Source of the DNA: a candidate division WOR-3 bacterium
GTDB lineage: Bacteria > SDB-A
DNA: 31,619 nucleotides
Direction of reading: 5' to 3'
Assembly: GCA_016926475.1 (NCBI GenBank)
Contig: JAFGON010000033.1
Coordinates: forward strand, 1 to 31,619
Shown here one piece after another: positions 7,755 through 16,033 of the stretch (positions are counted from its first letter, which is position 1; every line of letters starts with the position of its first letter). The notes under the pieces are model-generated. The model was not told where the DNA came from. It did no database searches and saw only the letters and a program-made list of their open reading frames with translations. Both the position numbers and the translations under genes were made by a program.

Positions 7755-7772
7755 TGGGGGATTAATCCCCCA
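7755..7772 (-). terminator. Strong intrinsic terminator of the 768-residue secreted-protein gene
   Basis: TGGGGGATTAATCCCCCA is an 18-bp perfect palindrome. On the minus strand it is followed by TTTTTTATTATTTTTT, so it ends the minus-strand gene whose stop codon is at 7815. The same hairpin also lies 8 bp after the plus-strand AAA/TPR gene, but on that strand the T run comes only later. Confidence 0.85.
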
Positions 7773-7782
7773 CGCATTCAAA

Positions 7783-7805
7783 AGGTGTGTCAGACCTCTT
7801 TTTTT
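7783..7805 (+). terminator. Weak intrinsic terminator for the AAA/TPR gene
   Basis: AGGT (7783-7786) pairs with ACCT (7794-7797) around a 7-nt loop, with seven T at 7799-7805. The 4-bp stem is short, but together with the GC palindrome just upstream the region probably ends plus-strand transcription. Confidence 0.4.
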
Positions 7806-7814
7806 GTCAAGTTG

Positions 7815-10121
7815 CTATTCGGCGATAATTATCTTGCCTGAATGTTTGTCTTTCCCGGCATCTAATATGAAAAAATATACTCCAGCGGGGATTTGATTTC
7901 CGTTTTCATCTTTTCCGCTCCATACGAGTTCATGGTATCCGGATTCGAGAATGCCGCATTCTTCCCTCGAAACAGACCTGCCAGTGATGTCGTAAACCAA
8001 AATTTTTACCTCAGAAGCGGTTGGAAGAGCAAGACGCAGAGGGAGGCGGCCGCTGATAATATTGGATGATGCGTAACGGACGGAAAAAGAAACTGGACTG
8101 ACCGGCGAGATTTCTTCGACAGCGTTTATAGAATCAATGCAAAGGGTCTGTTTTAAGAGTGTGTCGTTGGAGTGGTTCTGGTCGCCTGCAAGAAGAGTCG
8201 CCATCATAATGTAATATCTCTGTCCTGAGACTGCCGAGAAATAGCCGAAATTCAATGTGTCATAAAATCCGGAATAGACTAATTTAGTTGTCAGTGTTGT
8301 GTCCATGACCAACACATTATTTTGATTTCTCACCCTGCACCTTACGCCGAAGCTTTCCGGGAAATAGTTGCCGTTGTTTTTGACGACGCCGATAACGCTT
8401 CTGTTTGAAGGATATACGGTGTCCGGGGGTGAAAGAAAACTGTAACCCATCGCGTCTGTAAAATAAGAGATATTTTTAGGAACTGAAGCAAAAATCTGTC
8501 CGCCCCATGACCAGAGCATTATTGGGAACCATTGACCGTTAGGGGTGTTCCAGACGGTTGTGATGTCGCTATGCAAGTACAGACAAGATACAGGAGAACA
8601 GAAAGTATCTATTACGTGAGTTCCAACTCGCTCGAAATAAGAAGGATTGTCTTTAACCCAGTTGTCAATGGATGCAGAATCGTTCAAACATCTCAGGGAA
8701 AAAGCATACGTATTTGTAAATTCTTTGAAATAATACAAATGATAAAAATCGCTTGTGGTGTGATTTCCGTATTTAAATTCAGCGTCACAGGCAACTTTTG
8801 TATATTCTACATTGTTGTATTGATCTCCGTCAACAGTTTGATAATAAAAAGGGCGGTTTTGTGAAAGCCTGAAAAGAACCCTCAAGTTTCTGTCTCCAGA
8901 TGACCATTCATAAGTTATAGGTATAATCAGGCTTCTTTTGTTACGGTTGTGTGAAGCCGAGACATCAAAATCTTCAAGATCGCCTGAACCTGGATGATCA
9001 TAAACTGTGCTTGTCCAAGAACCCGAAGCGCCAGTTGAACTTTCATTTATGAGGAGTTTATCGCTGTTGTCATACTTCGATACAAAGTAAAAAATATTTC
9101 CATCGGGCGTGCCTGGCGCTGCCCCGGAAGCTCCTCTTGATTCAGAATTATAATTATCGATAAAATACGTGTAGACGGTGGTCCAGTTCACGCCCCCGTC
9201 GGTGGATCTTTTAATGACAATATAATAATCTTCCATCAATACACAGCACATTTGAGGAGTCAAGCCGCAGTGGTTGGCGACGAGGAAAGGATTTTTTTCC
9301 ATTACTCCCGAAGTTGCCGCTAAGCCTGAGTATGTGTATTGGTTCGGATCATTGAAATTTGTGAACTTTCTGAAATAAATATCATAATCGCTTGATGTGG
9401 TTCTTCTTGTGTAGAGATACAGCAAGTCCAGATTGTAGGGATCTATCTGAAGACCGGAAGAGAGTCTTGCGTAACTGTCCTTGTAAGAAAACCATCTGCT
9501 CCAAGTGTATCCGTAGTTAGTAGACCTCCAGATGAGCAGTGTGTCGTCCCTTGACCCTGCAACAAAAACATAGTTCTGATAGGAAGCAATATAACAACTA
9601 AAGACATCAAAAACACCGGTTGAAACCCTGCATGAATCCCACCCCCAGCCGTAAGAAAACGGTGAATATTGAATATTTTCCGTTGTCGTGGCGAAGGTCT
9701 GATCCTCCATGTTAAAAATATTGTCATCAGGATTCTGGGTGGCGTATCTGTTTCTTTCGGTATAATCTACGAATACGCTTGCTTCCTCATAACAGCTGGC
9801 GAGCTCTGAATAATTTATTTCGTCGGGGTCTTCATTAAAAAGCTTTTGCAGTTCGACAAGCCTTGAACGATATCCCACGTATTTTCCTTCGCCTGCAGAA
9901 TATTCGTCCTCAGGGAGAAGAGGTATTAAATTTTCTATGCGCGAATTCAGATCTGAAGATACAGAAATTCTTTGCCTAGATGAAAACGAAGACCAGGACT
10001 TCATCATCTCTTCTTTTTGAGGAGTCCAGCCTGTTTCTAGACGGAAATTTTCATCCGTTACTTCCGCTGAAACAACGGCCGTGAGAAATACAAACACAGC
10101 AACCATCAGCAACCCTTTCAT
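7815..10121 (-). CDS. Large secreted Asp-box / sialidase-like repeat protein with C-terminal sorting domain
   Basis: The 768-residue protein starts with a signal peptide (MKGLLMVAVFVFLTAVVSA) behind a strong AAAGGAGGA Shine-Dalgarno. The middle contains BNR/Asp-box-like phrases (RSTNYGYTWSRW, RSTDGGVNW), which usually mark beta-propeller blades. Around residues 560-660 lies a CARDB-like beta-sandwich (VIGVVKNNG ... SVRCRVRNQ-type pattern). The last 90 residues (LPTASEVKILVYDITGR ... PAGVYFFIL) are a FlgD-like / T9SS type A-like domain for surface attachment or secretion. It is transcribed alone, with a sigma54 promoter 33 bp upstream and a strong terminator downstream. Function is unknown; the Asp boxes alone do not show sialidase activity, and no catalytic residues could be placed. 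Confidence 0.83.
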   Translation of the reverse strand: MKGLLMVAVFVFLTAVVSAEVTDENFRLETGWTPQKEEMMKSWSSFSSRQRISVSSDLNSRIENLIPLLPEDEYSAGEGKYVGYRSRLVELQKLFNEDPDEINYSELASCYEEASVFVDYTERNRYATQNPDDNIFNMEDQTFATTTENIQYSPFSYGWGWDSCRVSTGVFDVFSCYIASYQNYVFVAGSRDDTLLIWRSTNYGYTWSRWFSYKDSYARLSSGLQIDPYNLDLLYLYTRRTTSSDYDIYFRKFTNFNDPNQYTYSGLAATSGVMEKNPFLVANHCGLTPQMCCVLMEDYYIVIKRSTDGGVNWTTVYTYFIDNYNSESRGASGAAPGTPDGNIFYFVSKYDNSDKLLINESSTGASGSWTSTVYDHPGSGDLEDFDVSASHNRNKRSLIIPITYEWSSGDRNLRVLFRLSQNRPFYYQTVDGDQYNNVEYTKVACDAEFKYGNHTTSDFYHLYYFKEFTNTYAFSLRCLNDSASIDNWVKDNPSYFERVGTHVIDTFCSPVSCLYLHSDITTVWNTPNGQWFPIMLWSWGGQIFASVPKNISYFTDAMGYSFLSPPDTVYPSNRSVIGVVKNNGNYFPESFGVRCRVRNQNNVLVMDTTLTTKLVYSGFYDTLNFGYFSAVSGQRYYIMMATLLAGDQNHSNDTLLKQTLCIDSINAVEEISPVSPVSFSVRYASSNIISGRLPLRLALPTASEVKILVYDITGRSVSREECGILESGYHELVWSGKDENGNQIPAGVYFFILDAGKDKHSGKIIIAE

Positions 10122-10153
10122 TTCTTCCTCCTTTTTTACTACACAGACTGATA

Positions 10154-10169
10154 AGCAATACTTGTGCCT
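10154..10169 (-). promoter_or_regulatory. sigma54 (-24/-12) promoter for the 768-residue secreted-protein gene
   Basis: The minus strand reads AGGCACAAGTATTGCT, matching sigma54 consensus TGGCAC-N5-TTGCW at all but the first base, with the required GG-N10-GC spacing. The predicted start near 10143 gives a leader of about 21 nt containing the Shine-Dalgarno. Confidence 0.8.
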
Positions 10170-10228
10170 TTAATGTATGTGGCGTTATGGAAGGACTTGT
10201 GAATTGAAAGAAAAAAACATGAAATCGC

Positions 10229-10246
10229 TGTAACTTTAATGTAACA
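10229..10246. promoter_or_regulatory. Putative enhancer dyad upstream of the second sigma54 promoter
   Basis: TGTAACTTTAATGTAACA is one mismatch from a TGTAAC-N6-GTTACA dyad. It lies about 86 to 103 bp upstream of the predicted start near 10143. It matches the minus-strand copy at 5161-5178 in 14 of 18 positions. It can also be read as a TGTAAC direct repeat with 11-bp spacing. Confidence 0.5.
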
Positions 10247-10308
10247 AGATTCTTGAATTTTTGGATAAGAGGCGCAGGTGCTTACAGAAAAGTGACAAAG
10301 TAAAAAAC

Positions 10309-13300
10309 TTAGATGTCTATCCCTTCCCATGTTATATTGTTTAAAAGCTTTTCAAGATTGTTTAGTCTGTCGTAGTCTTCGAGTTCTTCGTATATATTCC
10401 ATGCGTGTTCAAGGCATTTCAGGGTTTTAAATTTGTTTTTTTTGTCTATTTTAAACTCATTGCTTCCGTAGCTCTCCAGAGAGGAAGCCAGGGATTTTTT
10501 GTCTCCGGTTTTCTTGAAGTATGACATGCTCTTTAAATAATTTTCTCGAGCTTTTTTGAAATCGTTCTGATTCGCGTGTACGTCTCCAATGAATTTAAAA
10601 GACCTGCCTGTTGCCTCAAAATCTTCAGTTTCAATCCTGTTTTTCAGGGCTCTTTCGTAGTAGTTCATCGCTTGGGTCGTGTAACCCCTTACCCTTTCTA
10701 TGTCGCCTAATTTGTCTAAAATATAAGCTTCCAGTTTTAGGTTTTTAAGTTCGCGGGAAAGTTTTTGAGCTTGTTCTAGAAATTTCTCGGCTTTGTTGAA
10801 GTCCCTGGCTTTCATGAAAACCCCGCCTATGTTGTGGAGGTTGACTACCATCAAATTGTAGGAGCCGATTTCTTTTGCTGTATTGAGTGCCTGTATACTG
10901 TATTCAAGGCCTTTTCCGACTTTTCCTTGCCTGAAACAGACTTTGGCTAAATCGTTTAATACAGACGCCATATCGACAAAATTCTTGTTTTCTTCGAAAA
11001 CTGACCTGGAGTTTTCAAGAGACTGCAACGATTTCTCGAGTTCACCTCTGTTTAAAAATATTTTCCCCCTGCAAGCGTGAATATGTCCAATATAGTCCTT
11101 CTCTCCGTTAATAGCTTTCTCTTCAAGATTTTCAAGAGTTTTCAGCGCGGCGTCATAATTTCTCATTTCAACTAATAAAAAAGCTTTCTGCTTTAGTATC
11201 TCCGACAGCAACTCTTTTTGTCCGTTTTCTTCCGAGACGTCTTTAGCCATTTCAAGGGTCTGCAAGGATTTGGCGGGTTCTCCTCTTTTGAAAAGAGAAA
11301 TTGCTCTGTACAGCAAAAGCTTGACGTATGAGGACTTATCTTCCAAAGATATAAAATAGATTTTCGCTCTATTGTAAATTTCTTCATTGAGGGGAAAATC
11401 TTTTATGTCTTTTTCATAAAACATAATATTTAATGCTATTTGGTTTTTGTTTTCGGGATCATCTTCGATTTCATAAGCTTTAAACAATAAATCGCAGGCC
11501 TCATGCACCCTATAGTTATAATAAGACCACTGGGCTGCGTCGGTGAAGTATTTTACAGCCCAAGACTTTTCATCTCCCGCCAAATAATGCTGAGCTATCT
11601 CTGAAAACCTTGTTTTGTCTTTGCCGTAGAGCATCTCCAAAACTTTTGCGGATTCCCTGTGAAGCTGGGTTAGCTTTTCATTTGGAATATTTTGCAGGAT
11701 ACAGACTCTTGAATTCTCGTTTCTGAAATAAACGTGATTTGTCGAATTGAAAACCCATAATTTTTTTTTCATGCCTTCTTCAAGAAGAGATTCGTAAGAG
11801 CCGTTGAGCTTTGTGTCCTCGGCTTGAGAAGGGTTGGAAACAATCAACGTTTTTTTGCTGAAATGGTTTCCGAGTACGGACGCGAATTGGATCGCTTCTT
11901 GAAAATCTTTGTCCCACAATTCAGCCCTTTTGGATAAAACAGCCCTGAGGTCGCCTTCAAGAGTTGAATAATGATCTCTGTAATTTTCTTTGGATTCCTG
12001 TATTAAAAGACAGATTTGTTCGGATATAAGCGGATTTCCTGACGAAATGGCGGTTATTTTGTTTAAATCGTCTATTGTAATGTCTTCGCCAAGAAACGAA
12101 GTGATGAATTCCTCCTGCGCTTGAAGGGAAGTTTTTGTCAATTCAATTTCCATAAATGGAACGTCTTTATCCAAAACGAGCTGGGGTTTCGCCGGTTTAT
12201 TCTGTGCGGTGGCAATTATGAGCAGTTGGCGGTTTGATATTTCTCTCGTCAGTATTTGTATCGCTTTTACCGAGTCTTCATCTAGGTATTGTATGTCTTC
12301 GAAGACAAGTATCAAGGGATTCTGAAAAGCCAGGGATAAAACGAAATTCTTAATCGCGAATAGCGTGTTTTCAAACCTGCTGGTTTGATCGAGACTGTCG
12401 TATATTGAATTTTCCCATTCAAGGCCCAACAGCGCGGCTATAATCGTAGGCGTCCGAATCAGCTCTTCGTTGAGAGCGATATTGCTTTCTGAAGTGTTTG
12501 CCTGGCATTTTTTCAAAAAATTTTCGTATTTTTTTATGAATACGTCTTTTTTATCGTGAACGGTCTCTTCTTTGAAAAAAAATTCGTTGAAAAAATCTTT
12601 GAAAGGTTTAAATGATTCTCTGAAAGCCGTGTTGGGGTGGAGAAAACAGGTCATGCCTTTTAATCTTTTTGCCAGTTCACCGGCGAAAAATGATTTTCCG
12701 CTTCCCTGTTCTCCGTAAATGTATATGATCCCGGGAAACCTTTTCTCGAGAAAAGGTTTTGAAAAATGAAGGCATTTTTCGCCTAAGACTATTCTTTCTT
12801 TGAAAAGGCTTTTGACCGGTTCTACGATTTTTTTAGGCAGGACTTTCAGGATTTTTATCTCTACGCTGGAGCCTCTTTCAATTATTGAAGAATGAGGCTG
12901 AATTTTGTGAAGGGTTTTCAACTCTTCACCGATATTTTCTGTAACCAAAATTCCCTTTTCGGCGGTCTGGGAAAGCAGAAAATCGGTTGTATTCAGGGAA
13001 TTTCCCACTTCGACGCAGTCATAATAAGAAGGTGATTCAACGGGACCTATAAATGACATTCCCCGGGTGATAATCGAACGCGTGGAAATCTTAAATTCTT
13101 CTTCAGAAAATTTTATCTGTTTCAAAATATCTTCCAATTTGCTTTCATCATCCTTGTGCAGGCACATATAGACATGAGGGTTTGCCCTGTAATGTATCAA
13201 CCCGAGATAAAGGATTGGATCAACAGAAATATTTTCCGTGATAAAGCTTAAAAAATCGTGAAATTCATCTTCCGTTTGAAACACTCTTTCGTCGAAGGAC

Positions 13301-14028
13301 AGGACTATTGTCGTCAAATCGGCGAGTTCCTTTTTATTCGAACATCTAAAAGTCTTTTGGAAAATGTTTGTTTCTATCTCGTCAATAGGTTCGGTTTTGG
13401 TCGTCGAACTGTGTTCAAAATTTAATTTTGTCGACTCTGTAAAAAACAGGTTGTTTTGCTTTGTAAAAGAAGATTTTATGTTTTCAGAAACGATCAGGTT
13501 CTCCGTTTTTTCATCTATTGTAATCCTGTTTAACGGACCTGAACTTATGGAAAGATAAGCTTTTGTAAAAGCTTCTCCCATGAAATAAAACTGTTTTTCC
13601 CTCTTACCGTATATTCCCCAGTTTGTATTCCCAGTTCCTATGCCAATTTTACAGAAAACAAAAAACTCTCCATAAGAAGTTTTAATCTTTGAATTCGCCT
13701 TCATTTTTTTGAGTATTTCTATTCCTGCCAAAATCGAAGTTTCGGCCTTGTTTTCACCTTTTTCTTCAAGGAAAACGGCAAAAAGCATGTCGCCGAAAAA
13801 TTTGTATACAAACCCGCCATGCGAATATATTGTTTGAATTATTGGGGACAGCAGAAGGTTCAAAGTGATTTTAAATTCGTCGTATCCTTCGGCTGATTTA
13901 TCTTTCGTTTTTTCCAAAATTGAGTTTAAGGATGAAAAATGAACTATTACAACGGTTGATTGTATGGAACCATGAGGTTGGGAAACAAGATATTTTTCGA
14001 GAATAAATGAAGGTACGTTTTTATCCAT
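10309..14028 (-). CDS. Cyclase-like / AAA ATPase / TPR giant protein with degenerate cyclase domains
   Basis: The 1239-residue protein has the layout of soluble adenylyl cyclases: two class III cyclase-like domains (about 20-190 and 230-400), a P-loop NTPase (about 410-800) and a long TPR tail (about 820-1220). The first cyclase domain has His30 where the first metal-binding Asp should be, though Asp80 (KFFGDM) remains. The second has lost nearly all catalytic signatures. The NTPase looks intact, with Walker A GEQGSGKS (439-446) and Walker B LILVFEDIQYLD. The protein is therefore probably not a cyclase itself. It may sense a nucleotide, or act as a regulatory partner of its paralogue at 18547-22518. 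It is preceded by its own sigma70-like promoter (14083-14110) and has no clear Shine-Dalgarno. It lies 187 bp upstream of the sigma54-controlled secreted gene on the same strand. Confidence 0.8.
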   Translation of the reverse strand: MDKNVPSFILEKYLVSQPHGSIQSTVVIVHFSSLNSILEKTKDKSAEGYDEFKITLNLLLSPIIQTIYSHGGFVYKFFGDMLFAVFLEEKGENKAETSILAGIEILKKMKANSKIKTSYGEFFVFCKIGIGTGNTNWGIYGKREKQFYFMGEAFTKAYLSISSGPLNRITIDEKTENLIVSENIKSSFTKQNNLFFTESTKLNFEHSSTTKTEPIDEIETNIFQKTFRCSNKKELADLTTIVLSFDERVFQTEDEFHDFLSFITENISVDPILYLGLIHYRANPHVYMCLHKDDESKLEDILKQIKFSEEEFKISTRSIITRGMSFIGPVESPSYYDCVEVGNSLNTTDFLLSQTAEKGILVTENIGEELKTLHKIQPHSSIIERGSSVEIKILKVLPKKIVEPVKSLFKERIVLGEKCLHFSKPFLEKRFPGIIYIYGEQGSGKSFFAGELAKRLKGMTCFLHPNTAFRESFKPFKDFFNEFFFKEETVHDKKDVFIKKYENFLKKCQANTSESNIALNEELIRTPTIIAALLGLEWENSIYDSLDQTSRFENTLFAIKNFVLSLAFQNPLILVFEDIQYLDEDSVKAIQILTREISNRQLLIIATAQNKPAKPQLVLDKDVPFMEIELTKTSLQAQEEFITSFLGEDITIDDLNKITAISSGNPLISEQICLLIQESKENYRDHYSTLEGDLRAVLSKRAELWDKDFQEAIQFASVLGNHFSKKTLIVSNPSQAEDTKLNGSYESLLEEGMKKKLWVFNSTNHVYFRNENSRVCILQNIPNEKLTQLHRESAKVLEMLYGKDKTRFSEIAQHYLAGDEKSWAVKYFTDAAQWSYYNYRVHEACDLLFKAYEIEDDPENKNQIALNIMFYEKDIKDFPLNEEIYNRAKIYFISLEDKSSYVKLLLYRAISLFKRGEPAKSLQTLEMAKDVSEENGQKELLSEILKQKAFLLVEMRNYDAALKTLENLEEKAINGEKDYIGHIHACRGKIFLNRGELEKSLQSLENSRSVFEENKNFVDMASVLNDLAKVCFRQGKVGKGLEYSIQALNTAKEIGSYNLMVVNLHNIGGVFMKARDFNKAEKFLEQAQKLSRELKNLKLEAYILDKLGDIERVRGYTTQAMNYYERALKNRIETEDFEATGRSFKFIGDVHANQNDFKKARENYLKSMSYFKKTGDKKSLASSLESYGSNEFKIDKKNKFKTLKCLEHAWNIYEELEDYDRLNNLEKLLNNITWEGIDI

Positions 14029-14082
14029 AATTTCCGTTTCTCAACGATATATTTAATCGCCGAATATAAAAAGCTCATTACA

Positions 14083-14110
14083 ATTTTAGCACCTCTGAAA
14101 AATAAGTAAA
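14083..14110 (-). promoter_or_regulatory. sigma70-like promoter for the degenerate cyclase-AAA-TPR gene
   Basis: On the minus strand a -35 TTTACT (14105-14110) and a -10 TAAAAT (14083-14088) are separated by 16 bp, in the gap between the Cys-rich gene and the giant gene. The leader would be about 45 nt. Confidence 0.45.
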
Positions 14111-14133
14111 TATCAGAAATTCAGACCCGTCAA

Positions 14134-14751
14134 TCAAACTGAAGGGATTATTTCAAATTTGCATGAATCGTCCCCGTACAAAAGAGATTTTATGACTTCG
14201 GCTTTGACGGGTTTTTCGAGTATGCCTTCCCATATTCCTGCGTACCATCCCGCACTGCAGCTGCAGAAGGGTTTTGGAAAAGGAACTTTACCGGATCTGG
14301 CGAGAGGGCAAAAACATGCAGCCATTATCTTCTCTTTTAGAGTTTTCGCCGCCGCCCATGACTCCGGATCTCTTGGTTTTCTCTTTTCCTTTATGACTCC
14401 GTCCTCATAAATAGTAAACGCGAATTTATCTGGATAATCCTGCATGCGGGTTATCACATCTTCAATTTTACCTCTTTTTTTATACTCTTGTCTCAATTCG
14501 AGTATGATTTCGTCTCCGAATTCATCGGTAAATACGCAGGAACAAGAGGACATTATTTTTTTCCTGACCGAGATGTCCGGAATAAATTCGGACATTCTGT
14601 TCAAGGCGCACTCAATCCATTTTGCGCGCTCTTCTTCGTTGCTCGAAAGCAAAGATTCGTTTCCAAGCATTACTTTTTCGGTAATTATTTCGTTTGAAAA
14701 GGTTTTAAGGTTTCTTTTCCATTTTTCGATTTTCTCTTCAAACCATGTCAT
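14134..14751 (-). CDS. Cys-rich cytoplasmic protein of unknown function, V4R-like C-terminus
   Basis: This 205-residue protein follows a good Shine-Dalgarno (AAAGAGG). It has no signal peptide or membrane segment. It carries clustered cysteines: SSCSCVF, ACFCPLARSG, PFCSCSAGWY and a final DDSCKFEI. The CSCSAGWYxGxWEGIL segment and the GDDxCxFxI ending look like the tail of 4-vinyl-reductase (V4R)-type or related DUF proteins, where the cysteines bind metal or a small ligand. I cannot name the family with certainty. The N-terminal half is helical and charged, and a catalytic role is not evident. It is read divergently from the secreted protein at 14864, with a perfect palindrome in between. 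It lies on the same strand as the giant gene at 10309-14028 but appears to be a separate unit. Confidence 0.7.
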   Translation of the reverse strand: MTWFEEKIEKWKRNLKTFSNEIITEKVMLGNESLLSSNEEERAKWIECALNRMSEFIPDISVRKKIMSSCSCVFTDEFGDEIILELRQEYKKRGKIEDVITRMQDYPDKFAFTIYEDGVIKEKRKPRDPESWAAAKTLKEKIMAACFCPLARSGKVPFPKPFCSCSAGWYAGIWEGILEKPVKAEVIKSLLYGDDSCKFEIIPSV

Positions 14752-14770
14752 AATGACCTCTTTGTTTTAT

Positions 14771-14784
14771 TATTACTAGTAATA
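14771..14784. promoter_or_regulatory. Candidate operator palindrome in the divergent spacer
   Basis: TATTACTAGTAATA is a perfect 14-bp palindrome 19 bp upstream of the Cys-rich gene, in the 112-bp divergent region shared with the secreted protein gene. Its size and position suit a dimeric repressor or activator site. The regulator is unknown. Confidence 0.45.
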
Positions 14785-14826
14785 CCCCATCCAGGATGAA
14801 AAAGCCGAGTGGTTTTTTCGTAATTT

Positions 14827-14832
14827 TATAAT
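14827..14832 (+). promoter_or_regulatory. -10 element for the secreted protein gene at 14864
   Basis: A perfect TATAAT lies 31 bp before the ATG, with a Shine-Dalgarno (GGGAGG) between. No convincing -35 hexamer is visible 16-18 bp upstream, so the promoter may depend on an activator or may be chance in AT-rich DNA. Confidence 0.35.
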
Positions 14833-14863
14833 ATCATTAGATAATCAATTTCCGGGAGGCGAC

Positions 14864-15979
14864 ATGAGATTTTTTACCGTCTTTCTCATTGTGCTTTGGG
14901 CGGGAACTCTTTTTTCCCAGGAGTTTATCGTGGACCACAATTTTGTTCACCCTGAAAGCATACCTCAGAATTGGATAGATTCGGTTAAGGTTAAATGCAA
15001 GTGGCATTACGCGCACACATCTCACGGAGGTCAGCTGACGATTGGTCTCAATGACTACGAAACTCAAAACCCATTTTTCGGCGTGTCCATAGGTTCGTGC
15101 AATTTACCTAACACAGCTGGATCTTTCTGCATACACGACGGGCAAGTAAGCCAGACATACATAACGCCGGAGCTATACTGGCAGTCATCAACGGGGATGA
15201 ATCTGACGAGAGCTGTATTGAACGCGAACTCTTCGCTTAACTTTTCCGCCTGGGCCTGGTGTTGTCAAGTCGACGGATACAATCAAACTCAAATTCAGGA
15301 GTACCTCGATTCGATAAGCTTACTTGAATCAGAATTTCCGGACGTCACTTTCATCTACATGACCGGTAACGCGCAGGCCGAAGGTTCGAGCGGATACAAC
15401 AGACACCAGAGAAACAATCAGATAAGACAGTATTGCATTGACAACGATAAAGTCCTGTTCGATTTTGCCGACCTGGACTGTTGGTGGTTCAACGACACCA
15501 CCGGTCATTGGGAGCAAAACACTTACTTCTACAACGCCGAAAGTATTCCCGTAGAACATCAAGCTTTCAACGGAAACTACGGCGGTCATACTACATATCT
15601 GAGTTGCCAGCAGAAAGCCTATGCGGTTTGGTTTATGTTTGCCGTTTTGAGCGGCTGGGACCCCAGCAGTCCTGTTGAGGAGCACTTTGGAGATAACCCA
15701 AGCATAAGCCAATGCCGTGTCTTCCCAAATCCTTTTTCTGCCGAAGCTCAAATCTGTTTTGCTTTGAAAGAGAGCGAATTCGTTGAAATACTCATCTACA
15801 ACCTTCTTGGGCAGAAGGTAAAATCGTTGGTTTCCGGAAGACTTGAAAGCGGCGAGCACAGATTTGTCTGGAATGGAAAAACAGAGGGTTTGGAATTTGT
15901 CGAAAGCGGTGTTTATTTTTACAGAATAAATATAGGAGGAATAGAACAATCTAAGGGCGAGATAATCTACATAAAATAA
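14864..15979 (+). CDS. Secreted SGNH-hydrolase-like protein with C-terminal sorting domain
   Basis: The 371-residue protein has a signal peptide (MRFFTVFLIVLWAGTLFS) and a good GGGAGG Shine-Dalgarno. The mature region (about 20-270) has HTSHGGQ (51-57), TFIYMTGNAQ (about 162-171) and FADLD (201-205). The order of an early Ser-Gly motif and a later G-N motif is reminiscent of SGNH/GDSL hydrolases. A late GGHTTY segment could supply the histidine, but the catalytic set is not certain. There are several cysteines, as expected for an exported protein. The last 90 residues (VFPNPFSAEAQICF ... IYNLLGQKV ... SGVYFYRI) form the FlgD-like / T9SS type A-like sorting domain. Unlike the two minus-strand secreted genes it has no sigma54 box. 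The substrate is unknown. Confidence 0.8.
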   Translation: MRFFTVFLIVLWAGTLFSQEFIVDHNFVHPESIPQNWIDSVKVKCKWHYAHTSHGGQLTIGLNDYETQNPFFGVSIGSCNLPNTAGSFCIHDGQVSQTYITPELYWQSSTGMNLTRAVLNANSSLNFSAWAWCCQVDGYNQTQIQEYLDSISLLESEFPDVTFIYMTGNAQAEGSSGYNRHQRNNQIRQYCIDNDKVLFDFADLDCWWFNDTTGHWEQNTYFYNAESIPVEHQAFNGNYGGHTTYLSCQQKAYAVWFMFAVLSGWDPSSPVEEHFGDNPSISQCRVFPNPFSAEAQICFALKESEFVEILIYNLLGQKVKSLVSGRLESGEHRFVWNGKTEGLEFVESGVYFYRINIGGIEQSKGEIIYIK

Positions 15980-16013
15980 CATCTTTTTATGTAAATCACC
16001 CTGGAAAGAGATT

Positions 16014-16033
16014 TCAGATGTTAAATCATCTGA
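16014..16033 (+). terminator. Possible hairpin after the secreted protein gene
   Basis: TCAGATG (16014-16020) pairs with CATCTGA (16027-16033) around a 6-nt loop, 34 bp after the stop codon. No T run follows, so it may stabilise the 3' end rather than terminate. The rest of the 235-bp convergent spacer holds no clear terminator. Confidence 0.3.
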
